NCBI GenBank assembly: GCA_945787435.1
Contig: CALZHX010000398.1
Span: 1 to 10,458, forward strand
Source: an uncultured Woeseiaceae bacterium
Lineage (GTDB): Bacteria; Pseudomonadota; Gammaproteobacteria; Steroidobacterales; Woeseiaceae
Length of the DNA stretch: 10,458 bases
Direction: 5' to 3'
Below are positions 1 to 6,446 of this stretch, one piece after another. The position numbers were made by a program, and so were the translations under genes. A model generated the notes under the pieces. The model was not told the DNA's origin. It saw only the letters and a list, made by a program, of their open reading frames with translations, and did not search any database. How positions within the stretch are numbered: the stretch's first letter is position 1; the number at the start of each line of letters is the position of its first letter.

Positions 1-128
1 ATATCTGCCGGGATCTCCGGCACGTCTTCCATGACAAGGTTGCCGTTGTTGCCTACGCGGCGCTCGACTTCGGCAATAGCCGGCAGAGCAAGTGCAAATC
101 CTACGAGGGCGGTGATAAGAGTTCGCAT
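1..128 (-). CDS. 5' end of an exported protein, possibly an S9-type peptidase (partial)
   Basis: Only the first 42 or so codons are present; the gene runs off the left edge. Translation from the ATG at 128 gives a clear Sec signal peptide: Arg at residue 2, a hydrophobic core (LITALVGFALALP) and a probable signal peptidase I site after AIA at residue 19. The mature start reads EVERRVGNNGNLVMEDVPEI. The start is supported by a strong Shine-Dalgarno sequence (AGGGAGA) just upstream, in the 29-nt gap after the prpD stop. This suggests it is read from the same transcript as the prp genes. The mature N-terminus resembles, from memory, exported prolyl-oligopeptidase-like S9 peptidases with a beta-propeller domain. 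No catalytic or propeller motif is visible here, so that assignment is only a guess. The signal peptide and the start are well supported. Confidence 0.6.
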   Translation of the reverse strand, partial: MRTLITALVGFALALPAIAEVERRVGNNGNLVMEDVPEIPAD

Positions 129-157
129 GTCGTCTCCCTGTTGATCGCGCTGCGGTG

Positions 158-1606
158 TCAGGCAACCAACAACGCCATGAAGTCATCGACCGCCGTCGCC
201 GCAAGTTTCTCGCGATCGGCGCAAAGTTCATTTAGCGCCTCCCACTGTCCTGTTGCAAGTTTCGGCGACACGCTGTCGACGAACTTCTGCTTCAGTACAG
301 GGATTCCCTCGGCGCGACGCTCGCGATGCCCGATCGGGAAATCGACAGTGATATTGTCCGTGCTGCTGCCGTCCTTGAAAAATACCTGCACCGCGTTGCC
401 AATATAACGCTTCTCCGGGTCGAAGTAGTCCTTCGTGTATTGCTCGTTCTCGCGCACTTCCATCTTGTCGCGCAAGATATCGATGCGTGGGTCGTACGCG
501 ACATCGTCCTCGTAATCGGCAGCCGTCAGACGACCGAAAATCATCGGCACCGCCACCATGTACTGAATGCAATGATCGCGGTCGGCCGGGTTGTCGAGCG
601 GCCCGGTCTTGTCGATGATGCGCACGCCGGCCTCCTGCGTTTCGATAACAATCCGATCAATGTCGTCGATACGCTCCTTAACCTGCTCGTGCAGTGTCAT
701 CGCGGCTTCGACCGCGGTCTGCGAATGAAACTCGGCCGGGTAGGAAATCTTGAACAGCACATTCTCCATGACGTAACTGCCATAGCCACGCTGGAAGCCG
801 AAGGGCTTGCCCTTGAAGAGGACATCGTAGTAACCCCAGGTTTTTGCCGAGAGTGCGGACGGATAGCCCATCTCCCCGGTCATGACGATGAGCGCCAGGC
901 GCACAGCACGACTCGTCGCATCACCGGCCGCCCAACTCTTGCGCGACCCCGTATTCGGCGCATGTCGATAGGTACGTAGTGCGCCGCCGTCTATCCAGGC
1001 ATGCGAGAGGGCATTGAGCACTTGCTCCTTGTCGCCGCCGAGCATGCGGGTAACCACTGCGGTCGACGCAACGCGTACGAGCAGGACATGATCCAGTCCG
1101 ACGCGGTTGTAACTGTTCTCGAGCGCGAGCACACCCTGTATTTCGTGCGCCCGGATCATTGCGTCGAGCACATCGTGCATCGTCAATGGGTCTTCACCCC
1201 GTGCGCGGCTTTGCCGGCTCAGGTAGTCGGCCACCGCAAGGATGCCGCCAAGATTGTCTGACGGGTGGCCCCACTCGGCGGCCAGCCAGGTGTCATTGAA
1301 GTCGAGCCAGCGATTCATTGCACCAATGTTGAATGCGGCCATGACGGGCTCGAGCTCATAGGAGGTACCGGGGACACGCGCGCCGCCCGCGAGTGTCGCG
1401 CCTGGTACGACCGGGCCGAGCAACTTCGTGCAGGCCGGGTAGTCGAGTGCCTGGAACCCACATGCGAGCGTGTCCATCAGGCAGTAGTGCGCTGTCTCGA
1501 AAGCCAGGTCGCTGTCGATCTGGGCATCACAGACAAAGTCGGCGATGTCGACGAGCTCTTTGTCCCAGTCGGGACGCTTCGCCGAGCGAATATCAATATT
1601 GGACAT
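158..1606 (-). CDS. prpD: 2-methylcitrate dehydratase PrpD
   Basis: Cytosolic MmgE/PrpD-family enzyme that dehydrates 2-methylcitrate to 2-methyl-cis-aconitate in the methylcitrate cycle for propionyl-CoA. The 482-residue product is the usual length (E. coli PrpD is about 483) and matches the enterobacterial type along its whole length. Recognisable stretches include RWLDFNDTWLAAEWGHPSDN (about residues 99-118), RTYRHAPNTGSRKSWAAGDA (211-230), SYPAEFHSQTAVEAAM (about 288-303) and DNPADRDHCIQYMVA. The reading frame extends to an ATG at 1642, but that start would lie inside prpC. The ATG at 1606 gives the family N-terminus (MSNIDIRS) and has AAGGAA overlapping the prpC stop about 8 nt upstream, so it is preferred. 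It is third in the prpB-prpC-prpD operon, 11 nt after prpC. This is the iron-sulfur-independent PrpD route; no acnD/prpF is seen here. Confidence 0.96.
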   Translation of the reverse strand: MSNIDIRSAKRPDWDKELVDIADFVCDAQIDSDLAFETAHYCLMDTLACGFQALDYPACTKLLGPVVPGATLAGGARVPGTSYELEPVMAAFNIGAMNRWLDFNDTWLAAEWGHPSDNLGGILAVADYLSRQSRARGEDPLTMHDVLDAMIRAHEIQGVLALENSYNRVGLDHVLLVRVASTAVVTRMLGGDKEQVLNALSHAWIDGGALRTYRHAPNTGSRKSWAAGDATSRAVRLALIVMTGEMGYPSALSAKTWGYYDVLFKGKPFGFQRGYGSYVMENVLFKISYPAEFHSQTAVEAAMTLHEQVKERIDDIDRIVIETQEAGVRIIDKTGPLDNPADRDHCIQYMVAVPMIFGRLTAADYEDDVAYDPRIDILRDKMEVRENEQYTKDYFDPEKRYIGNAVQVFFKDGSSTDNITVDFPIGHRERRAEGIPVLKQKFVDSVSPKLATGQWEALNELCADREKLAATAVDDFMALLVA

Positions 1607-1617
1607 GGGGGTGTTCC

Positions 1618-2739
1618 TTAGCGGTCTTCGATGGCGAGCCATTCCTGCAATGCAGGGCCGACGTATTCGGCGGCGGGTCGTATCAGTTTGTTATCGGCGC
1701 GCTGTTCCATGATGTGCGCTGCCCAGCCGGTAATACGCGAGCAAACGAAGATCGGCGTGAATAAATACGTAGGAATACCCATGAAATGGTAGACGCTTGC
1801 CGCGAAGAAATCGGCGTTGGCGAACAGTTTCTTTTCGTCCCACATGACTTTTTCGACCGCTTCGGATACTTCATAAAGCGTCATATCGCCTTTCTCTTCG
1901 GCGAGCGCCTTCGACATCGCCTTGTTGACCGAATTACGCGGGTCCGATGTCGTGTAAACGCGGTGGCCGAAGCCCATGATCAGCTCCTTGCGCTCGAGCA
2001 TGCCATGCACTCCTTTGGTGGCCTCTTCGGCAGAGCTGAACTTCTGGATCAGCTCCATCGCTGCTTCGTTAGCGCCGCCGTGCAGCGGGCCGCGCAGTGC
2101 GCCGATGGCTCCACTCACGGCTGAGTGCATGTCCGACAGCGTGCCGGTGATAACGCGCCCCGCGAAAGTCGATGCGTTGAATTCGTGTTCGGCATACAAA
2201 ATCAACGTGGTCGAAAGACATTTCTCATGAAATGGCGAGGGTGCCTGGCCGTGGAGCAGGTGCAGGAAGTGTCCGGCAACGGTGTCATCATCGGTTTCGG
2301 TGGCGATGCGGGTTCCGCCAGTGTGGAAGCGGTGCCAATACAAAAGGATCGATGGCATTACCGCCAGCAACCTGGTTGCCACGTGTTGCTGGTTTGTGAA
2401 ATCGCCCTCGGGCTCGATATTGCCGAGGAACGAGACAGCTGTGCGCAATACGTCCATCGGGTGCGCGTCGGCCGGGATCATCTCCAGTACGGTCTTCAAT
2501 GCATCGGGCAATTCACGCAGCGATTTTATCGTCGCAACGTAGTCATCGAGCTCGGCCTGTGTTGGCAGATGCCCGCGCAACAGCAGGTGCGCGACCTCCT
2601 CAAATGACGCGTTGTCCGCGAGGTCATAGATGTCATAGCCGCAGTAAGTCAGGCCCGCACCTTCTTTGCCGACCGTACACAGCGCTGTCTTGCCGGCCGT
2701 TACGCCGGCCAGGCCGCCTGTCTTTTTCTTGTCTGTCAT
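1618..2739 (-). CDS. prpC: 2-methylcitrate synthase PrpC (citrate synthase family)
   Basis: Condenses propionyl-CoA with oxaloacetate to 2-methylcitrate, the entry step of the methylcitrate cycle, in the cytosol. The 373-residue length fits the short citrate synthase/PrpC class (E. coli PrpC is 389) rather than the longer TCA GltA type of about 430. The catalytic triad typical of the family is present: His220 in GPLHGGANEAAM, His259 in MGFGHRVY, and Asp310 in ANADFFAASVYHFMGIP. The N-terminal stretch GLAGVTAGKTALCTVGKEG...LTYCGYDIYDLA is characteristic of PrpC. The ATG at 2739 overlaps the prpB stop as ATGA, indicating translational coupling. Citrate synthase side activity is common in this family and cannot be excluded. 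The position between prpB and prpD makes the methylcitrate role nearly certain. Confidence 0.96.
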   Translation of the reverse strand: MTDKKKTGGLAGVTAGKTALCTVGKEGAGLTYCGYDIYDLADNASFEEVAHLLLRGHLPTQAELDDYVATIKSLRELPDALKTVLEMIPADAHPMDVLRTAVSFLGNIEPEGDFTNQQHVATRLLAVMPSILLYWHRFHTGGTRIATETDDDTVAGHFLHLLHGQAPSPFHEKCLSTTLILYAEHEFNASTFAGRVITGTLSDMHSAVSGAIGALRGPLHGGANEAAMELIQKFSSAEEATKGVHGMLERKELIMGFGHRVYTTSDPRNSVNKAMSKALAEEKGDMTLYEVSEAVEKVMWDEKKLFANADFFAASVYHFMGIPTYLFTPIFVCSRITGWAAHIMEQRADNKLIRPAAEYVGPALQEWLAIEDR

Positions 2740-3617
2740 TTCTTTAGTCCTTGCTCTTTAAAGAGCGCATCCAGTTTGTCTTCGTAGGCCTGGTAGCCAA
2801 GAACATCATAAAGCTCCATGCGCGTTTGCATCCGGTCAATAGCAGCCGACTGCGAGCCTTTCTCGCGCAGGTCTGTATAAACGTCGAGCGCTGTCTTCGA
2901 CATGGCGCGAAAAACTGTCAGTGGGTACAGGGCCATGCGAATACCCACGCCGGCCAGTTCTTCGGTCGTAAACAGCGGCGTCTGGCCGAACTCGGTCAGG
3001 TTGGCCAGCACCGGTACTTTGATTTTGTCTGTGAACTCCCGGTACTCCTCGAGCGTCGTCAGTGCCTCGGCGAAGATCATATCCGCCCCGGCTTCAACAT
3101 AGGCGGCGGCCCGATCGAGTGCGGCTTGTTGACCTTCGACGGCGTGCGCGTCTGTACGCGCCATAATGACGAACGTGTCATCGATGCGCCCGTCCACGGC
3201 TGCCTTGATGCGATCGCAAATTTCCGCTGTCTCGACGAGCGCCTTGCCGGGCCTGTGACCACAACGCTTGATCGCAACCTGGTCCTCAAGATGGCAGCCG
3301 GCGGCACCCGCCCACGTCATCTCTCGAACCGTTCTGCCAATCATGAAGGCGCCGCCCCAGCCAGTATCGGCGTCAACCAGTAGCGGCACATCCGTAGCCG
3401 ATGCGATGCGACGAATGTCTTCACAGACGTCGTTCAGCGTTGTCATCGCGAGGTCCGGCAGGCCAAAGGACGCGTTAGCGACGCCAGCGCCGGACAGGTA
3501 AATGGCGCGAAAGCCGGCTTTTTCGGCCAACAGTGCGGTAAATGCGTTGATCGTGCCGACAACTTGCAACGGCCTTTCGGCCTCGAGCGCGGCCCGGAAA
3601 CGTGCTCCAGCACTCAT
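2736..3617 (-). CDS. prpB: 2-methylisocitrate lyase PrpB
   Basis: Cleaves 2-methylisocitrate to pyruvate and succinate, the last step of the methylcitrate cycle. It belongs to the isocitrate lyase/PEP mutase superfamily (TIM barrel, Mg-dependent). The 293 residues match the family (E. coli 296). The metal-binding acidic pair lies in LLVDADTGWGG (Asp82, Asp84). The active-site loop is KRCGH with catalytic Cys119, a variant of the usual KKCGH, and is preceded by the acidic CHLEDQ segment. The ATG at 3617 is chosen because GGGAG lies 9 nt upstream and the N-terminus aligns with the family. Another ATG at 3624 is out of frame. It is the first gene of the prp operon. The 143-nt upstream gap carries a candidate promoter and a palindromic operator, described separately. 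PrpB is distinguished from glyoxylate-cycle isocitrate lyase by its short length and its neighbours. Confidence 0.96.
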   Translation of the reverse strand: MSAGARFRAALEAERPLQVVGTINAFTALLAEKAGFRAIYLSGAGVANASFGLPDLAMTTLNDVCEDIRRIASATDVPLLVDADTGWGGAFMIGRTVREMTWAGAAGCHLEDQVAIKRCGHRPGKALVETAEICDRIKAAVDGRIDDTFVIMARTDAHAVEGQQAALDRAAAYVEAGADMIFAEALTTLEEYREFTDKIKVPVLANLTEFGQTPLFTTEELAGVGIRMALYPLTVFRAMSKTALDVYTDLREKGSQSAAIDRMQTRMELYDVLGYQAYEDKLDALFKEQGLKK

Positions 3618-3640
3618 GATTCATGACTCCCAGATGGTTA

Positions 3641-3674
3641 CCCTCTAATTTTAATCTATATTAAAATTAGTGGG
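3641..3674. promoter_or_regulatory. AT-rich inverted repeat, candidate operator of the prp operon
   Basis: Perfect 10-bp arms CTAATTTTAA (3645-3654) and TTAAAATTAG (3661-3670) flank a 6-nt centre (TCTATA). After one T/T mismatch on each side the symmetry continues with CCC (3641-3643) and GGG (3672-3674), giving 13 paired positions per arm. It lies 24 nt upstream of the prpB start codon and begins at about the predicted transcription start. That is a typical position for a repressor site that blocks initiation. The transcribed leader could also fold into this hairpin. No T-run follows on the minus strand, so a terminator is unlikely. The binding protein is unknown; no regulator gene is in the window. 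The symmetry is seen directly, and the operator role is inferred. Confidence 0.6.
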
Positions 3675-3680
3675 AGAGCG

Positions 3681-3710
3681 ATTCTAAACCACCGCAGGGT
3701 CGTTTCCCAA
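3681..3710 (-). promoter_or_regulatory. Candidate sigma70-type promoter for prpBCD
   Basis: On the minus strand TTGGGA (3710-3705, four of six matches to TTGACA) is separated by 18 nt from TAGAAT (3686-3681, five of six matches to TATAAT). The predicted start of transcription is near 3674, giving a leader of about 57 nt before prpB. That start coincides with the outer edge of the inverted repeat at 3641-3674. Found by eye only; the AT-rich palindrome itself could supply other -10-like hexamers. Confidence 0.45.
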
Positions 3711-3729
3711 ATTGAGAATAGTGGAAAAT

Positions 3730-3757
3730 GGGGTCAGGGCCCCAGGGCTCTGGCCCC
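3730..3757. repeat. GC-rich imperfect palindrome after acuI: terminator or REP-like element
   Basis: Arms 3730-3742 (GGGGTCAGGGCCC) and 3745-3757 (GGGCTCTGGCCCC) pair at 13 positions, 11 Watson-Crick and two G-T in the plus-strand reading, around a 2-nt centre (effectively a 4-nt loop). The palindrome ends 3 nt from the acuI stop codon. On the minus strand it is followed by ATTTTCC, so it could be a weak intrinsic terminator for the cytochrome c/MBL/acuI transcript. However, the two wobbles become A-C mismatches on that strand. The core GGGGTCAG(A/G)GCCC resembles, from memory, repetitive extragenic palindromes spread in many gammaproteobacteria. With only one copy in the window this cannot be settled. 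Confidence 0.45.
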
Positions 3758-3760
3758 GGC

Positions 3761-4750
3761 TCAGATTTCTACGACAACCCGACCCGTCACGGTGCCGTCG
3801 AGATAGGCCTGAAAAGCGCCCGGCAGCTCGTCGAAACCAATGGTGCGGCTGCCGATCGTGTCCAGATGACGTGGCCTGAGATCGCCGCCGATGCGCGACC
3901 AGACCGCGAGCCGCAGGTCGCGAGGAGTGTCCACCGAGTTGATACCAAGCAGGCATACGGCCCTGAGAATGAACGGCAAGACTGTTGTTTCGAGTTTGTG
4001 ACTGGCCGCCAGCCCGATGCTCGCGATGTTGCCGCCGTAGCCCATTGTGCGCGTCAGCCAGGTCAGGTAGTCACCACCGAGGTTGTCGATCGCGCCAGCC
4101 CATTCCGCCTTTTCCATAGGGCGCTTGCCGAGGTCGATCTCGTCGCGCAACAGCACGCGGCGCGCGCCAATGCTTGTCAGGTAGTTTTCTTCAGTCGCCT
4201 TGCCGGTCACCGCGACCGCCTCATAACCGCGAGCATCAAGCATGTCGATAGCGACAGAGCCCACACCTCCGGTCGCGCCTGTGACGACAACGGGGCCGTC
4301 CTCGGGGCGCTGGCCATTCTGCTCCATGCGATGAATAGCAAGCGCGGCCGTGTAACCGGCCGTGCCAATTTGCATCGCCTCCAAAGCAGACATCCCGTCA
4401 GGAATCGCCACGACACTGCCGCTGTCGACGCGCGCGTATTCCGAGTAGCCGCCATCGACTGTTTCGCTAAGGCCGCAACCGTTGACGAGTACGGCCGTGC
4501 CCACCTGAAGATCAGCATCGTCGGAACTGACAACGGTGCCGGCGAGGTCAATGCCACCGTTTAGCGGGTAGCGCCGCAATATTTTTCCGGCGCCCGTTGC
4601 CGCAAGTGCATCTTTGTAATTAATCGTCGAGTGACTGACCTTGATGACGACGTTGCCGTCAGTCAGCTCACCAATAGAAATTTGCTCGAAGCCCGCCACA
4701 ACCTTGCCGTCGGCTTCGTTGATGCGGAATGCGCGAAACGTATCCATCAT
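3761..4750 (-). CDS. acuI: MDR-family oxidoreductase, AcuI/YhdH-type acryloyl-CoA reductase
   Basis: Probable NADPH-dependent reductase converting acryloyl-CoA to propionyl-CoA, in the zinc-free YhdH/YhfP/AcuI branch of the medium-chain dehydrogenase superfamily. The 329 residues match the family. Visible hallmarks are TINYKDALAATG (about 42-53), YPLNGGIDLAGTV (61-73), the Rossmann nucleotide loop VTGATGGVGS (156-165), TGKATEENYLTSIGA (182-196), and LLGINSVDTP near residue 268. The start may be the ATG at 4750 (overlapping the MBL stop as ATGA) or the adjacent ATG at 4747; the AAGGGA motif is better spaced for the latter. It is the last gene of a coupled three-gene unit and lies 143 nt upstream of prpB. 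Its expected product, propionyl-CoA, is consumed by the prp operon, which supports the assignment. A general quinone or enone reductase activity remains possible. Confidence 0.85.
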   Translation of the reverse strand: MMDTFRAFRINEADGKVVAGFEQISIGELTDGNVVIKVSHSTINYKDALAATGAGKILRRYPLNGGIDLAGTVVSSDDADLQVGTAVLVNGCGLSETVDGGYSEYARVDSGSVVAIPDGMSALEAMQIGTAGYTAALAIHRMEQNGQRPEDGPVVVTGATGGVGSVAIDMLDARGYEAVAVTGKATEENYLTSIGARRVLLRDEIDLGKRPMEKAEWAGAIDNLGGDYLTWLTRTMGYGGNIASIGLAASHKLETTVLPFILRAVCLLGINSVDTPRDLRLAVWSRIGGDLRPRHLDTIGSRTIGFDELPGAFQAYLDGTVTGRVVVEI

Positions 4751-5691
4751 TTTCCCTTATTTAGCCAGACCTCGAGGCCCTGGGCGTTTAGTTCGATGTC
4801 GATGCCAAGCACCTCTTGCATCGTCTCACGATCACCGCAATAGCCGTGGTCTTCGAGCCGCTCGGCATAGTAGCCAAGAAGGCTCTCTCGCAACGCCGCG
4901 GAGCGATCGTCATCATTCTCATGTTGCCGCGCCATCGCTACGTATGCGTCGATGCCGGCGTGCATCTGGCCGGCCAGCCGCACGACGTTGCCGACGCGAC
5001 TGTAGTGCGTCAAGAACAGCTGCTCAGGTTCGCAAGCCATGATGCGATCAACAGCGACGTGTGCTGCAACCGGATCGAACTGCACGGGTGTAGACGTCGG
5101 GAACACAATCTCGCCTTGCTCAGTGTCCAGCTCCCGATACGAAACACCGAAACTATCACCCGTGAATACACCCCTGGACGTCGGATCATTGATAACGTGA
5201 TGATGCCGCGCGTGACCCTCGGTGTTGATCAGTTGCAACTCACGGCCGTTGAGCGATAGCCACTCACCGTCTTCGGGAATATCGATGCGGGATGCATCGA
5301 TCGGGCGGATCTTTCCATAGGTCTCGCGCGTCTTCTCGGCGCCGTAAACGGCCTCGGTACCTGCGATGAGCTTACCCGGATCGATCATGTGCGGTGCGCC
5401 GAAGCGGTGTACCACGCAACGTGCGTTAGGCAGCTCCTGCATTAACTTGCCTGCGCCACCCGCGTGATCGAGGTGCACGTGGGTAAGGATGACGTAGTCG
5501 ACGTTATCGACATCGAGATCCTGTTGCTGCAGCGCGTCGAGCAGCAACGGCACACTGTCATTTACTCCGGTATCAATGAAAGCGGCCCGGCCACCCTCGA
5601 CAATCAGGTGACTCGCGTCCTGGAGTGAGCGCGCGTACTCAGTGTCAATGGCGGTAACGCCATCGTCAAAGAATGTCGTTGCTGCGGTCAA
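4747..5691 (-). CDS. MBL-fold metallo-hydrolase
   Basis: Metallo-beta-lactamase-fold hydrolase of 314 residues, probably cytosolic (no signal peptide). The dinuclear metal site is complete: THVHLDH gives His71, His73, Asp75 and His76. Further ligands are His160 in TEGHARHH, Asp179 in FTGDSFG, and His229 in FLTHYSR. The beginning (SHLIVEGGRAAFIDTG) is the usual first beta-sheet of glyoxalase II-like proteins. The C-terminal roughly 80 residues are helical and outside the core fold. The substrate is unknown; glyoxalase II-like thioester or lactone hydrolysis are options. The start is a TTG overlapping the cytochrome stop as TTGA. No ATG is available until about residue 84, inside the domain, so TTG is the best start despite a weak GCGGA ribosome site. 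It also overlaps acuI by 4 nt, so it is coupled on both sides. Confidence 0.85.
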   Translation of the reverse strand: MTAATTFFDDGVTAIDTEYARSLQDASHLIVEGGRAAFIDTGVNDSVPLLLDALQQQDLDVDNVDYVILTHVHLDHAGGAGKLMQELPNARCVVHRFGAPHMIDPGKLIAGTEAVYGAEKTRETYGKIRPIDASRIDIPEDGEWLSLNGRELQLINTEGHARHHHVINDPTSRGVFTGDSFGVSYRELDTEQGEIVFPTSTPVQFDPVAAHVAVDRIMACEPEQLFLTHYSRVGNVVRLAGQMHAGIDAYVAMARQHENDDDRSAALRESLLGYYAERLEDHGYCGDRETMQEVLGIDIELNAQGLEVWLNKGK

Positions 5692-6296
5692 TCCGCCGCG
5701 GTCGTTTCGAGACCACTCAGACGTGAATAGTACCTGGCGAGCAACTTGACATCGTCGTCCGTTAGCGCAGCGGCCATGGGTCCCATGACAGGATCTTTTC
5801 GTGCGCCATCACGGTACTGGTTCAGCGCATGTTCGAGATAGTCCTCGTGCTGCCCGGCCAGTGTCGGCCAGGACGGCGACAGGCTGATGCCGTTTTGCCC
5901 GTGGCAGGCAACGCAGGTCGCAGCCTCTTCGAGGCTGGGCGCGATTGACCCGCCGGCCTCGACCGTATCCGCACTCAGGCTCGCGAGGTAGGCCGCAACA
6001 TCTTCAACTTGCTGATCCGTCAGGCTCAGCGCCTGCGCAGACATTGTCGGATGGGCACGAGTGCCATCACGATAGCCCTTGATTGCGATGACGAGATAGG
6101 TCGCCTTCTGGCCACCTAACTTCGGGACCCGGTAGGACGGATAGGCATTGCGGTAACCGTCGATGCCGTGGCAACCGAGACAGGTATAGGCAAGCATCTC
6201 GCCGGCCGCAGCATCGCCTTCTGCAAATGCGGGAAGAGACGCACAGCCAATCAACAGCAGGGCGGCAGTAAGGAATATTTTGGTCTTGATAATCAC
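5688..6296 (-). CDS. Diheme cytochrome c, c4-like, exported
   Basis: Periplasmic electron carrier of 202 residues made of two cytochrome c domains. Heme sites are CLGCH (39-43) and CVACH (128-132). Likely Met axial ligands are Met85 in HPTMSAQA and Met171 or Met174 in DPVMGPMA. Each domain has the class pattern LxGQ..YL...YRDG(T/A)R, typical of cytochrome c4 and related proteins. The signal peptide is clear: KTK followed by a hydrophobic core. Cleavage after AFA (residue 25) would give a soluble protein, but LIGC at 15-18 also fits a lipobox, so a lipoprotein anchored through Cys18 is possible. The start is a GTG at 6296 with no strong ribosome site; no in-frame ATG fits. It is first in the unit with the MBL hydrolase and acuI. 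The redox partner is not evident from the window. Confidence 0.9.
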   Translation of the reverse strand: MIIKTKIFLTAALLLIGCASLPAFAEGDAAAGEMLAYTCLGCHGIDGYRNAYPSYRVPKLGGQKATYLVIAIKGYRDGTRAHPTMSAQALSLTDQQVEDVAAYLASLSADTVEAGGSIAPSLEEAATCVACHGQNGISLSPSWPTLAGQHEDYLEHALNQYRDGARKDPVMGPMAAALTDDDVKLLARYYSRLSGLETTAAD

Positions 6297-6446
6297 TGGT
6301 TTTTCAACAAGTTGCGTTTGCAGCCCGGAGGCCCGGATGAGTCAAGGCCGCTATGTTAGTGACTGTTGCCCACGAATTCTAGCCCGGAGGGCGTCACAGT
6401 GCATGCTAGCATCGCACCCAACGTAACCGCGCCCCGGGAATCTGTT
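6297..6446. other. Divergent intergenic region, cytochrome c / DUF945
   Basis: This 150-nt stretch separates the divergent starts of the cytochrome c gene (minus) and the DUF945 gene (plus), so it should hold promoters for both. I could not identify a convincing -35/-10 pair on either strand. It contains an exact 10-bp direct repeat, AGCCCGGAGG, at 6322-6331 and 6381-6390, 59 nt apart. The first copy is directly followed by a partial third copy of its core (GCCCGGA, 6331-6337). Whether these bind a regulator is unknown. If the DUF945 gene started at the upstream TTG (6366), part of this region would be coding. Confidence 0.4.

Noticed and set aside
326..979. Plus-strand open frame (217 codons) antisense to prpD
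   Set aside because: The opposite strand encodes an unambiguous PrpD; the frame has no family features and is a shadow.
1606..1642. Upstream ATG at 1642 as the prpD start
   Set aside because: It would lie within prpC and add 12 basic residues not seen in the family. The ATG at 1606 has a proper ribosome site and the expected N-terminus.
3641..3674. AT-rich palindrome read as a Rho-independent terminator
   Set aside because: The stem core is AT-rich, there is no T-run after it on the minus strand, and it lies downstream of the likely prpB promoter, where termination would block the operon.
3728..4564. Long plus-strand open frame (278 codons) antisense to acuI
   Set aside because: Rich in Arg, His and Ala with no recognisable domain, and fully opposite a well-conserved MDR gene. 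It is a codon-bias shadow of GC-rich coding DNA.
6366..6446. TTG at 6366 as the start of the DUF945 gene
   Set aside because: It adds 27 polar residues before the membrane segment. The TTG at 6447 has GGGAA at good spacing and puts the membrane anchor at the N-terminus as usual for the family. Not fully excluded.
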